Shown: one piece after another, positions 21,642-30,169 of the stretch
How positions within the stretch are numbered: position 1 is the stretch's first letter
How the letters are laid out: every line of letters starts with the position of its first letter
Assembly (NCBI GenBank): GCA_019694455.1
Contig: JAIBBY010000010.1
Span: 1-64,000, forward strand
Origin: Pirellulales bacterium
GTDB taxonomy: Bacteria; Planctomycetota; Planctomycetia; Pirellulales; JAEUIK01
Length of the DNA stretch: 64,000 nt
Direction: 5' to 3'
Notes under the pieces: model-generated
What the model saw: the letters and a program-made list of their open reading frames with translations, nothing else
Databases searched by the model: none
Told to the model about the DNA's origin: nothing
Made by a program: the position numbers and the translations under genes

Positions 21642-23702
21642 ATGCCACAAATCGCGCTCGCGCCCATTTGGAATATTTGCCGTCTGGTTATTTGTAGTGT
21701 TGTGTTCGCCGGGTTGGTTGCCACCGCTCGGGCAGCGGACGAGAAGCCGGCCACGCGATTTTATGCGGCGATTGACCTCGATGGCCAAATCCAGCGATTG
21801 GATGGCGATGGCTACAAGGCGGCGGCGGTCGTGTTCTTGGGAACCGAATGCCCCGTGGCGCGCGAGTATGTGCCGGAGTTGAATCGCATTGCCAAGTCGC
21901 TGGCCGACAGGCCGGCGCGGCTGTTGGGCGTGATTTCCGACCCGCACACGACGCGAGCCCAGGCGGCCGCGTTCGCCAAGGAGTTCAAGATTGAGTTTCC
22001 GGTGCTGTTCGACGCATCGGGCGAACTCAAGAAGCTATTGGCGCCGACGCACGTGCCCGAGGCGCTGGTGCTCGACGCGTCGGGGAGGGTGGCCTATCGC
22101 GGACGGATCAACGACCTGTACGCGGCAGTGGGGACAAAGCGACCGACGATCACGACGCACGAACTGGCCGATGCCATTGCCGCTGTGCTGGAAGGGAAGC
22201 CGGTCGAGGTGGCGGCCACCACACCCGTGGGCTGCCCGATCGAGGAAGGGCACGAGGCCGGCGGCGTGACGTACTCGCGCGATATTGCGCCCTTGTTGAT
22301 CGCGAACTGCGTGGAGTGCCACCGCCCTGGCGAGGTGGCGCCGTTCTCACTATTGGGCTACGAGGATGCGGCGAAGCGGGCCGAGTTTTTGGCGCAGGTG
22401 ACGAGCGAGCGGATCATGCCGCCGTGGAAGGCCGAAGCGGGCCACGGGCTGTTTCTGGGGGAGCGACGACTGACTGATGCGCAAATCGCGCTGATCGACG
22501 CCTGGGCCAAGGCAGGGGCTCCACAGGGCGACGCCGCCGATCTGCCGCCGGCGCCGGTTTTTGCTTCTGGCTGGCGGATGGGAGAGCCCGACCTGGTGCT
22601 CAAGGCGCCCGACGTGTTCAACATGCCGGCGAGTGGACCCGATATTTTTCAACACGTCATCATGCCGATCGACATCCCCGACGACAAAACGATCGTCGGC
22701 TTTGAGTTTCGGCCGGGCAACCCGGCAATTGTGCATCATGCGATCCTATTCCTCGACCGCAGCGGTATGGCGCGCGAGAAAGACGCGGCGACGCCAGAGC
22801 CGGGCTACACCACGTCGGGCTCGATCGACATCCCTGTGGCGGGACTGGTGGGGGTGTGGACGCCGGGCATGACGCCGCGGTATTTCCCGCAGAACATCGG
22901 CATGCCGGTGCAGACGAAGACCGATCTGGTGTTGCAACTGCATTTGCACCCCAGCGGCAAGGAAGAGAGCGACCAATCCACGGTGGCGCTCTACTTTGCC
23001 GACAAGCCGGTGGATCGGGTGATGGCGGCCAACCCGTTTGTGGTGGGGACGATCATCATCGACATACCGGCCGGCGCCAGCGAGCACACGGTGACTTCGT
23101 CCGTGACCTTGCCGACCGACGTGTCGCTGATCTCGCTCTTGCCGCACATGCATCTGATCGGCAAGGAAATGAAGATCACGGCCACGCTGCCAGATGGCGC
23201 CGAAAAGTCGTTGGTGTGGATCAAGGACTGGGATTTTTATTGGCAAGACAACTATGTTTATCGCGAGCCGGTGAAGCTGCCCGCCGGCACGCGGTTGGAC
23301 GTGGTGAGCCGCTACAACAACACGGCGGAGAATCCGCGCAATCCGCAGTCGCCGCCCGCGCGGGTGCTGTTTGGCAACGGCAGCGCCGATGAGATGTGCT
23401 TTGGCATCTTTCAACTGGTGGCCGACAAGCCGAAGGAAGAGGGGCGGCTGAACGGCGCCTTGATGCAGAGCTTCATGAAACAGTGGCGCGAGGCAAAGCT
23501 GGCGCCCGACGCCAAGGCCAAGATTTTAGACGAGGCGGGCAAGCTGTTTGGCCGCGAGGTCGCGGTGTTCTTCGAGGCGATCGACAAGGGGCAGATGCCG
23601 GAGCGCCGCCGCAGTCGGCGGAAGAAGCGGGATGAGTCGGCGCAGGCGGAGGACGCTGCCCAGGCGAAAGCCGATGCTGGACCGGCCGCGGATTCGAGAT
23701 GA
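21642..23702 (+). CDS. Redoxin - cytochrome c - copper monooxygenase-like fusion
   Basis: 686 residues. The signal peptide ends near ATARA (about residue 30). Residues 40-190 are a thioredoxin/AhpC-like domain with VVFLGTECPVAREYVPEL, which has a single Cys where thioredoxins have CxxC. Around residue 225 is one haem c site, CVECH, in PLLIANCVECHRPGEVAPF. Residues 320-620 resemble the type II copper ascorbate-dependent monooxygenase fold: PAIVHHAILFLD (HH), LVLQLHLHPSG (HxH) and LLPHMHLIGKEMKI (His/Met). The C-terminal tail is Lys/Arg then Ala/Glu-rich. The start at 21642 has AAGGA upstream; the earlier in-frame ATG overlaps the DinB gene. Known as an architecture in planctomycetes, but the substrate has not been established. 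Confidence 0.88.
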   Translation: MPQIALAPIWNICRLVICSVVFAGLVATARAADEKPATRFYAAIDLDGQIQRLDGDGYKAAAVVFLGTECPVAREYVPELNRIAKSLADRPARLLGVISDPHTTRAQAAAFAKEFKIEFPVLFDASGELKKLLAPTHVPEALVLDASGRVAYRGRINDLYAAVGTKRPTITTHELADAIAAVLEGKPVEVAATTPVGCPIEEGHEAGGVTYSRDIAPLLIANCVECHRPGEVAPFSLLGYEDAAKRAEFLAQVTSERIMPPWKAEAGHGLFLGERRLTDAQIALIDAWAKAGAPQGDAADLPPAPVFASGWRMGEPDLVLKAPDVFNMPASGPDIFQHVIMPIDIPDDKTIVGFEFRPGNPAIVHHAILFLDRSGMAREKDAATPEPGYTTSGSIDIPVAGLVGVWTPGMTPRYFPQNIGMPVQTKTDLVLQLHLHPSGKEESDQSTVALYFADKPVDRVMAANPFVVGTIIIDIPAGASEHTVTSSVTLPTDVSLISLLPHMHLIGKEMKITATLPDGAEKSLVWIKDWDFYWQDNYVYREPVKLPAGTRLDVVSRYNNTAENPRNPQSPPARVLFGNGSADEMCFGIFQLVADKPKEEGRLNGALMQSFMKQWREAKLAPDAKAKILDEAGKLFGREVAVFFEAIDKGQMPERRRSRRKKRDESAQAEDAAQAKADAGPAADSR

Positions 23703-23863
23703 AAGACCAGCGCCGTTGGCCGATGCGCGACGGCGCCAGGGATTGAAGGGGGCGGGAGTCGCTGGCCTGCCTTGCGCGCGAGGGGGCCTTTCATCGCGGC
23801 GGGGTCAATGACTACGATTCAGCCAATCGGCATCCTGGTTTCACGGTCCGCTGCGCTTTGATC

Positions 23864-24778
23864 ATGCGACAAATCGGCGTCATTACCGATCCGGAGCAAG
23901 CTCGTGTTTTTGCCGGCTATCTGCTGACGCAAGGCATCAAGAGCCGGCTCGATTCGTCGGCAGACGGCACGGTTGTCTGGATTCACGACGAGGATCAGCT
24001 CGAAGCCGCGAAACGAGAGCTCGGCGAATTTCAGGCGGAGCCGGGAGCGGCGCGTTTCAAGGCGGCGGCGGAAAAGGCCCGCGAGCTGGAAAAGCAGGCG
24101 CGCAAGCGCGAGGAAGAGTATCGGCGCAACATGATCCAAGTGCGCAGCCGCTGGAGCGGCGGCGCGGCGCAGCGGCGGCCACTGACGGTTGCGCTGGTGG
24201 TGGCCAGCGTGTTGGCGACGTTTTTGACCGATTTTGGCAGCAAGCCGACGGTGGTGTATCGTGCGCTGACCTTGAACCGTGTGGTGGTCGACTCGGCGAC
24301 GGGCAACGTCTATCGCGAGCGCGGGCTAGGGGGGGTGCGCGAGGGGCAGGTGTGGCGATTGTTCACGCCGGTGCTCATTCATTTGGGTGTGCTGCATCTG
24401 GTGTTCAACATGTACTGGCTGTATTTGCTCGGCGGCATTGTTGAGGAGCATCGCAGCCGATTGTTGTACATCGCGCTGGCGCTGGCATCGGGGGTGCTGA
24501 CGGTGGCGGGGCAATTCTATTTCGGCGGCATCGCGTTTGGCATGTCGGGAGTGGGGTTCGCCTTCTTTGGATACATCTGGATGCAGAGCAAGTTCGACCC
24601 TTGGTCGGGCCTGTATATCGATCCGAACACAGTGTTCATGTTCCTGTTCTGGTTTGTGCTCTGCTTTACTCCGATCGTGGGCAACGTCGCCAACGCGGCG
24701 CACACCATTGGGCTAGTGTTTGGCGCAGCCTGTGGCTACGCGCCGGTGCTATGGCGCACGCTCGGCGGAAAGAGATAA
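23864..24778 (+). CDS. Rhomboid intramembrane serine protease (GlpG-like)
   Basis: 304 residues. A soluble N-terminal domain (MRQIGVITDPEQARVFAGYL, then DGTVVWIHDEDQLEAAKREL) resembles that of GlpG. A charged linker (about 65-95) leads to six or so membrane helices. Rhomboid motifs: HLVFNMYWLYLLG in helix 2, catalytic Ser in AFGMSGVGFAFFGY, and catalytic His in NAAHTIGLVFGAACGY. It cleaves substrates within the membrane. The ATG at 23864 is preferred to a TTG two codons earlier. manC-like gene starts 3 bp after the stop, so the two are probably co-transcribed. Confidence 0.93.
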   Translation: MRQIGVITDPEQARVFAGYLLTQGIKSRLDSSADGTVVWIHDEDQLEAAKRELGEFQAEPGAARFKAAAEKARELEKQARKREEEYRRNMIQVRSRWSGGAAQRRPLTVALVVASVLATFLTDFGSKPTVVYRALTLNRVVVDSATGNVYRERGLGGVREGQVWRLFTPVLIHLGVLHLVFNMYWLYLLGGIVEEHRSRLLYIALALASGVLTVAGQFYFGGIAFGMSGVGFAFFGYIWMQSKFDPWSGLYIDPNTVFMFLFWFVLCFTPIVGNVANAAHTIGLVFGAACGYAPVLWRTLGGKR

Positions 24779-24781
24779 CCC

Positions 24782-25867
24782 ATGCTGCACGCGCTTGTGA
24801 TGGCCGGCGGCGCCGGCACTCGCTTTTGGCCGGAGAGTCGCGCCGCGCTGCCGAAGCAACTGTTGCGGCTAGCTGGCAACGAGACGCTGCTCGAAACAAC
24901 GCTCGCGCGGCTGGCGGGACTTGTGCCGCCGGAGCGGATCACGGTCGCCACTGCGGCGCGTTTGGCGCGGCCGATCCAGGAGCAACTGCCGCAGTTGGAC
25001 GCCGATCGATTGATCTTGGAGCCGTGCAAGCGCGACACGGCGCCGTGCATCGCGCTGGCCGCGCTGCGACTATTAGCGGTCGACCCCGACGCGACCATGC
25101 TGGTTTGTCCCGCCGATCATGTGTTGGGTCCGACCGAGGCGTTTGAAAAGGCGATTCGGCAGGCGGCACGACTGGTGGATGAAGGGCCGCGGCGGTTAGC
25201 GACTTTTGGCATCCGCCCCACCTACCCGGCCGAGTCGTTTGGCTATATCGAGCGGGGAGAGGCACTGGCACACGGAGCCAAGGGGGACGCGCCGGCGTTT
25301 GACGTGGCGCGGTTTCACGAAAAGCCGAAGCGGGAGTTGGCCCTCCAATATTTGGCGGTGGGAAGCTACTACTGGAACGCCGGCATATTTGTCTGGCGGG
25401 CGGCGACAATCCGCGATGCCTTGGCCGAGCGCGAACCGGAGATGCTGGGCCACTTGGCGCGCATCGTCGAGGCGCAAGGGGCGCGCGACGAGGCGAGCGT
25501 CTTCGAGCGCGAGTTCGCCGCCGTGAAGCCGATCTCGATCGATTACGCGGTGCTGGAGCATTGGCCGAGTGTGGTGGTGATCGAGGCCCCCTTTGATTGG
25601 GACGACGTGGGAAGCTGGCAAGCGCTATCTCGATTGGCGCCGTCCGACAGCAACGGCAATGTGATGAGCGGTGCCCACGTCGGCATCGATACGATGGGCT
25701 CGATCATTCGCGCGGGAGATGGGCATCTGGTGGTCACGCTTGGCGTGCGCGATCTGGTGATCGTGCATACGCCCGACGTGACCCTGGTGGCCAATAAGCA
25801 CGATGAGGAATCGATCCGCCGGCTGACGCAACTGCTGGCCGAACGTGGACTCGACAAGTATTTGTAG
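24782..25867 (+). CDS. Mannose-1-phosphate guanylyltransferase
   Basis: 361 residues. Makes GDP-mannose from GTP and mannose 1-phosphate. The nucleotidyltransferase signature is HALVMAGGAGTRFWPESR; PKQLLRLAG follows. ILEPCKRDTAPCIALA and MLVCPADHVLG are the family's middle motifs, and AESFGYIERG and FHEKPKRELA match sugar-binding segments. The C-terminal isomerase domain of bifunctional ManC is absent, as expected at this length. GDP-mannose feeds surface polysaccharide, which fits the several glycosyltransferases in the window. Confidence 0.92.
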   Translation: MLHALVMAGGAGTRFWPESRAALPKQLLRLAGNETLLETTLARLAGLVPPERITVATAARLARPIQEQLPQLDADRLILEPCKRDTAPCIALAALRLLAVDPDATMLVCPADHVLGPTEAFEKAIRQAARLVDEGPRRLATFGIRPTYPAESFGYIERGEALAHGAKGDAPAFDVARFHEKPKRELALQYLAVGSYYWNAGIFVWRAATIRDALAEREPEMLGHLARIVEAQGARDEASVFEREFAAVKPISIDYAVLEHWPSVVVIEAPFDWDDVGSWQALSRLAPSDSNGNVMSGAHVGIDTMGSIIRAGDGHLVVTLGVRDLVIVHTPDVTLVANKHDEESIRRLTQLLAERGLDKYL

Positions 25868-26084
25868 CCGCTGTCCGGGCGGTCTGAAGTCACCTTTAGG
25901 GTTACCAATCGGACAGGTTTGGCGGCCATCTGGCCCATCGGCCGGCGATTTTTCCCAAACGGCGGCGGTTTATCGTGGCGCTGCGGTTGGCCAGCGACCG
26001 ATCTGACCCTATGATAGTTGAAGACTGTGAAAAATTTCTCAAATTGAGGGCAGGCTCTCCCCGCCCAATCACTGAGTAACTGGC

Positions 26085-26480
26085 ATGGCCAAGCAAGGTC
26101 CCCGCAAGAAGCTGCCGAAAGAACTGGCGGTCATCAACGCCGACAACTGCACTGGCTGCGAGGCCTGCATTGAGGTTTGCCCGGTCGATTGCATCGTCAA
26201 GGTGCAGCAGTTTCCGGGCATGCCGAACATGCAGAGCTTTTGCCAGATCGATATCGAGCGCTGCGTGGGCTGCGAGGTCTGCGTACATATTCCGCGGAAG
26301 AAGACCGATCCGTACGAGCTGACGGTATGCCCTTGGGACGCCATTGAGATGGTGCCGACGGAGCTTGTGGCGCAAGTGGTGGCGCAGGTTGGCGGACCGC
26401 CGGAGTACATCACCGAGCATTGGGATCGGCTGGTCGGCACGGCGCAGCATTTGGCCGAACTGAAGGCCGAAACTGGCTGA
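26085..26480 (+). CDS. Two-cluster 4Fe-4S ferredoxin
   Basis: 131 residues. The first cluster motif is complete: CTGCEACIEVCPVDC (CxxCxxCxxxCP). The second is unusual: CVGCEVCVHIPRKKTDPYELTVCP, with three Cys at normal spacing and the fourth about 14 residues later. The N-terminus is basic and the C-terminus a helix. It is an electron carrier; the partner is not in the window. A strong terminator follows 29 bp after the stop. The 217 bp upstream (25868-26084) hold no gene. Confidence 0.9.
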   Translation: MAKQGPRKKLPKELAVINADNCTGCEACIEVCPVDCIVKVQQFPGMPNMQSFCQIDIERCVGCEVCVHIPRKKTDPYELTVCPWDAIEMVPTELVAQVVAQVGGPPEYITEHWDRLVGTAQHLAELKAETG

Positions 26481-26509
26481 GCCCGAGAACGAACCTTTCG
26501 ACCAACAGA

Positions 26510-26536
26510 CCCAGGAAGCAACTCCTGGGTTTTTTT
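26510..26536 (+). terminator. Rho-independent terminator after ferredoxin gene
   Basis: A 7-bp perfect stem (CCCAGGA / TCCTGGG) with a 6-base loop at 26510-26529, followed at once by seven T. It lies 30 bp beyond the ferredoxin stop. Confidence 0.93.
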
Positions 26537-26633
26537 GTTGTGCGTCAGGCAAAGATGGCGGCCGAGGTTGTTAGTGCGCGGCGATTGGGAGTAGTCTGGC
26601 GGCGCGAGCCGTTACCCGCGTGAGCGATAGCCG

Positions 26634-28373
26634 ATGCTGCGAATCTTGATCAGGACGAATCACGAGCTACGGCGCTTTGAGCACGCGCAGGGACCGCTGG
26701 AGGTTGGTCGCGGCAACGAGCGCGACTTGCCGCGACTGGTGCTTGAAGATCCGTTTGTGTCGCGCGATCACTTGCGCATCGAGCCGCTGCCAGATGGCCG
26801 GGTGCGAGTGGAGAACATCAGCCGCAAGAATCCGGTGACCCTGCACGAGGGAGATTCGCTGGACGTGGGCGCCGCGCAAGACTGCGGGTTGCCGCTCTCA
26901 ATCACGATTGGCGAAACGCATTTGCTGGTCGAGGGCGAGACCGTAGTTGACAGCCCACTGATGACAATTCGGCAACCGGTTTTGCAAGACAGCGTGGTGC
27001 GCAACGCCAGCTTGCGCGAACTGGGAGAAGCGCCGCCGGCCGATGTGTTGGCGCAGTGGCTGGAACGCGTGGTGACGGTGCAGCAGTCGGCGGCGGGCTC
27101 GAACGCCTTTTACCTCGACGCGGCCAAGGCGGTGGTCGACCTGGTGGGCTTGGATTCGAGTTGCGTGTTGCTGCACGGCAAGGAGGGCTGGGAGATTGCC
27201 GCCCGGCACCCGCAGAACCCGCGGCAGTCGCAAGAGTTCAGTCACACGGTCATCGAGCGCGTGGCGAGCGAGCGGCGCACCTTCTATGAAAGCTTTCGAT
27301 TGCCGCAGGGGCCAGGCAGCCTGAGCGAAATCGAAGCGGTGGTGGCGTCACCGATCTTGGACGACCAGGGTAAGGCGGTGGGGGTGTTGTACGGATCGCG
27401 GTTGCACACTTTGAGCGGCACGAGTTCGGCCATCTCGCTAATCGAGGCGCAGGTGGTGCAGCTTTTGGCCGCCGCCAGCGGCGCGGGGCTGGCGCGCTTG
27501 GCGCGCGAGGCGCAGGCCGCGCGGATGCGGGTGCAGTTTGAGCAATTCTTTTCTCCCGAGCTGGCGCGCGAGCTGGAGCGCGATCCGGCGCTGTTGGAAG
27601 GACGCGAACGAGAGATCACGGTGTTGTTCGCCGATGTGCGCGGCTTTTCGGCCATCGCCGAACGCGCCGGCCCACGCGAGACCTTTCGACTGATGAGCGA
27701 CGTACTGGACCGACTGACCTCGCGAGTGATGGACGCGGGGGGGGTGGTGATCGACTACTACGGCGACGGCATGGCAGTGATGTGGAACGCGCCTTTGGAT
27801 CAGGCGGATCATGCGCGGCGGGCGTGCCAGGCGGCGCTGGCGCTGCGCGGCGAGTTGCCGCAACTCAACGATAGTTGGCGAACCGAGCTCGGGCGGTCGC
27901 TGGAGTTTGGCATCGGCATTCACACAGGACCAGCGCTGGTGGGCAACAGCGGCAGCGCGCGGCGGCTGAAATATGGGCCGCGCGGCCATACCATGAACCT
28001 GGCCAGCCGCATTGAGCAGGCGACCAAATGGTTTGGCGCGCCGATCCTGGCCACCGGCGCCACAGTGCTGGCCGCTGGCGACGTGGCGGCGCGGCGCTTG
28101 TGCCGAGTGCGCGCGTTTGGAGTGGCCGGCGCCGTCGACCTGTACGAGGTGCGTTCGGTGGAAGAACGGCAAGAGCGCCAAGCGGCGTGGAACGCGTACG
28201 CCGATGCGCTGGCGCAGTTTGAACAAGGCGATTGGCAAACAGCGCGGCAACGACTTGAACATTTGGCGATAGAAGGGGACGCTGCGGCCGGCGCGATGGC
28301 AGCGCATTGCTCGTCGCTCGGCGAGCGACCACCTGCCGAATGGGACGGCGTGGTTGAGCTAGCCAGCAAATAG
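26634..28373 (+). CDS. FHA - GAF - class III nucleotide cyclase
   Basis: 579 residues. FHA domain at about 1-100 (LEVGRGNERDLPR, DPFVSRDHLRIEP), which would bind phosphothreonine. A GAF-like domain at about 140-295. A class III cyclase domain at about 325-510: ITVLFADVRGFSAIAE with the first metal Asp, VVIDYYGDGMAVMW with the second, and GHTMNLASRIEQ with the transition-state Asn and Arg. The position that normally holds the adenine-selecting Lys (in DKYxGD) is Asp/Tyr (IDYYGD), so base choice is uncertain. Upstream Ser/Thr kinases would be logical partners for FHA; one lies at 36.5 kb. The start ATG is at the window's first in-frame Met. Confidence 0.9.
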   Translation: MLRILIRTNHELRRFEHAQGPLEVGRGNERDLPRLVLEDPFVSRDHLRIEPLPDGRVRVENISRKNPVTLHEGDSLDVGAAQDCGLPLSITIGETHLLVEGETVVDSPLMTIRQPVLQDSVVRNASLRELGEAPPADVLAQWLERVVTVQQSAAGSNAFYLDAAKAVVDLVGLDSSCVLLHGKEGWEIAARHPQNPRQSQEFSHTVIERVASERRTFYESFRLPQGPGSLSEIEAVVASPILDDQGKAVGVLYGSRLHTLSGTSSAISLIEAQVVQLLAAASGAGLARLAREAQAARMRVQFEQFFSPELARELERDPALLEGREREITVLFADVRGFSAIAERAGPRETFRLMSDVLDRLTSRVMDAGGVVIDYYGDGMAVMWNAPLDQADHARRACQAALALRGELPQLNDSWRTELGRSLEFGIGIHTGPALVGNSGSARRLKYGPRGHTMNLASRIEQATKWFGAPILATGATVLAAGDVAARRLCRVRAFGVAGAVDLYEVRSVEERQERQAAWNAYADALAQFEQGDWQTARQRLEHLAIEGDAAAGAMAAHCSSLGERPPAEWDGVVELASK

Positions 28374-28480
28374 TCTTTGCAAACCATTGCCACGTCGCGC
28401 ATCAGTCGATGGCATCGGCATGACGCGGCAAGCTACACTCACGATGTAACTGTTCGGACTCGCTCCGGTTGGCGAATTTC

Positions 28481-29083
28481 ATGGATTTTGGCCCCGTACT
28501 GCTCATATTGATGGCCGCCATGCTGCAGGAAGACATGGCTTGCATTGGCGCGGGGCTAGCGGCCGCGCGCGGCGACGTGTCGTGGCCGATTGCCATGGTG
28601 GCCTGCGTGATCGGCACGGTGCTGATTGATCTGGGGTGGTTCTCGCTGGGCAAGTATGTCGGCGGCTGGGCGTTGCGACGGCCCCCATTGGCGTGGGTGG
28701 TCAGCCCTGAACGCTGGAGCGTGGCGGAGACCGCGGTGCGGCGGCGTGGCGCAATAGTCATTTTGATGAGCCGTTTTCTGCCAGGCCTGCGCACACCGTT
28801 ACAAGTGGTCGCCGGCGCCATGGGAACCGGCTCTTGGAAGGCGGCCGGCTGCTTTGCGCTGGCGTCGCTGATCTATGTGCCGCTGGTTTTCGGTCTGGCC
28901 TATCTGTTAGGCGAAGCGATCATGGAGCATGTGCCGCTCTACAAGCGGTATGGCGTGCCGCTGTTGGTGGCGGCCGCGGCCGCGCTGTGGCTGCTGCTGA
29001 AGTTGGCGCGTCCGCGCGTGGCGGCGGCATTGGCGCAGGTCGAAGACGCGGAAGCAAGCGCGGCGCCCATGGAGCGCCGATAG
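28481..29083 (+). CDS. DedA/SNARE-associated family membrane protein
   Basis: 200 residues. DedA features: LLILMAAMLQEDMACIGAGL near the N-terminus, where the family has an acidic re-entrant loop, and ILMSRFLPGLRTPLQVVAG with the conserved Arg and Gly. About four to five hydrophobic segments follow. DedA proteins are thought to be lipid flippases or transporters. The start is the ATG at 28481; a TTG four codons earlier is the alternative. No strong Shine-Dalgarno. Confidence 0.87.
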   Translation: MDFGPVLLILMAAMLQEDMACIGAGLAAARGDVSWPIAMVACVIGTVLIDLGWFSLGKYVGGWALRRPPLAWVVSPERWSVAETAVRRRGAIVILMSRFLPGLRTPLQVVAGAMGTGSWKAAGCFALASLIYVPLVFGLAYLLGEAIMEHVPLYKRYGVPLLVAAAAALWLLLKLARPRVAAALAQVEDAEASAAPMERR

Positions 29084-29158
29084 CGGCGTGCGGGCGTAGT
29101 CAGCCCGCGGTTCAGGCGATAGACTGCCGAGAGTCAATTCGCTCGCCGCGCGACAATC

Positions 29159-30151
29159 ATGGCCGCCAATCTCACTCCGCAGTATCTCAAGGCTGAAGAG
29201 CAATACCGCCGGGCCGCCACGCTGGAAGAAGAGGTCCAGTGGCTCGAGGTAATGTATCGCGAGTTGCCGAAGCACAAGGCTTCGGAAAAGATGCAGTCGG
29301 AGCTGAAGCAGAAGATCAGCCGCGCCAAGAAGGAGTTGGATACCGAGCGCAAGACCGGCAAGAAAGGTCACTCGGTACGCATCCCCCGGCAAGGCGCCGG
29401 CAGTGTGGTGCTGTTGGGAGGCCCCAACGCCGGCAAGAGCAGCCTGGTGCGAGCGTTGACCCGCGCCACGCCCGAGGTGGCGCCGTATCCGTTTACTACG
29501 CGGGTGGCCACGCCGGGCATGATGCCGTGGGAGGACGTGGCAGTGCAATTGATCGACACGCCGCCGGTGACCGAGGACTTCATGGAGTCGTACTTGCAAG
29601 GGATGATCCGCGGCGCCGACCTGGTGGTTTTGTTGATCGATCTGGGCGCCGACGAGGGAATTGAACAGTGCCAGGCGGTGCTCGATCGTTTGAACGGCAC
29701 CAAGACCCGGCTGGCGCGCGACTCATCGCTCGACGAAGAAGACATGGGGCTCTCGTACACGAGGACGCTCGTGGCGCCGAACAAGATCGATCTGGCCGAC
29801 GCGCCCGCGCGGCTAGAGCTATTGCACGAGTTGTTGCCGCTCGATTTTGCCGAGTATCCCGTATCAGCGGAGCAAGGGACCGGGCTCGACGCGCTGCGGG
29901 CCGCCATCTATGAGGGGCTGGATGTGGTCCGCGTCTACACCAAACTACCGACGCACAAGCAGGCCGACTTCGAGCGACCATTCACGGTGCGGCGCGGCGG
30001 CACCGTGCTGGATATTGCCGAACAGGTGCACAAGGACTTTGTGGAGAAGTTCAAGTTCGCCAAGGTGTGGGGACATGGCGCCCATGACGGACTCGTAGTC
30101 AAAGGAGATCATGTGGTGGCCGACCGCGATGTGGTTGAACTGCACATGTAA
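29159..30151 (+). CDS. DRG/Obg-type GTPase with TGS domain
   Basis: 330 residues. A helical N-terminal region (about 1-75) is followed by a GTPase domain: P loop LLGGPNAGKSSLVRAL, switch PYPFTTRVATPGMMPW, QLIDTPPVTEDF (G3) and VAPNKIDLADAP (G4, NKxD). A TGS domain closes the protein (LPTHKQADFERPFTVRRGG, GHGAHDGLVVKGDHVV). The layout is that of the archaeal/eukaryotic DRG proteins, found in planctomycetes and often involved in ribosome function. polX starts 18 bp after the stop, so co-transcription is likely. Confidence 0.91.
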   Translation: MAANLTPQYLKAEEQYRRAATLEEEVQWLEVMYRELPKHKASEKMQSELKQKISRAKKELDTERKTGKKGHSVRIPRQGAGSVVLLGGPNAGKSSLVRALTRATPEVAPYPFTTRVATPGMMPWEDVAVQLIDTPPVTEDFMESYLQGMIRGADLVVLLIDLGADEGIEQCQAVLDRLNGTKTRLARDSSLDEEDMGLSYTRTLVAPNKIDLADAPARLELLHELLPLDFAEYPVSAEQGTGLDALRAAIYEGLDVVRVYTKLPTHKQADFERPFTVRRGGTVLDIAEQVHKDFVEKFKFAKVWGHGAHDGLVVKGDHVVADRDVVELHM

Positions 30152-30169
30152 ACCGGCGCGGAGCGAATC

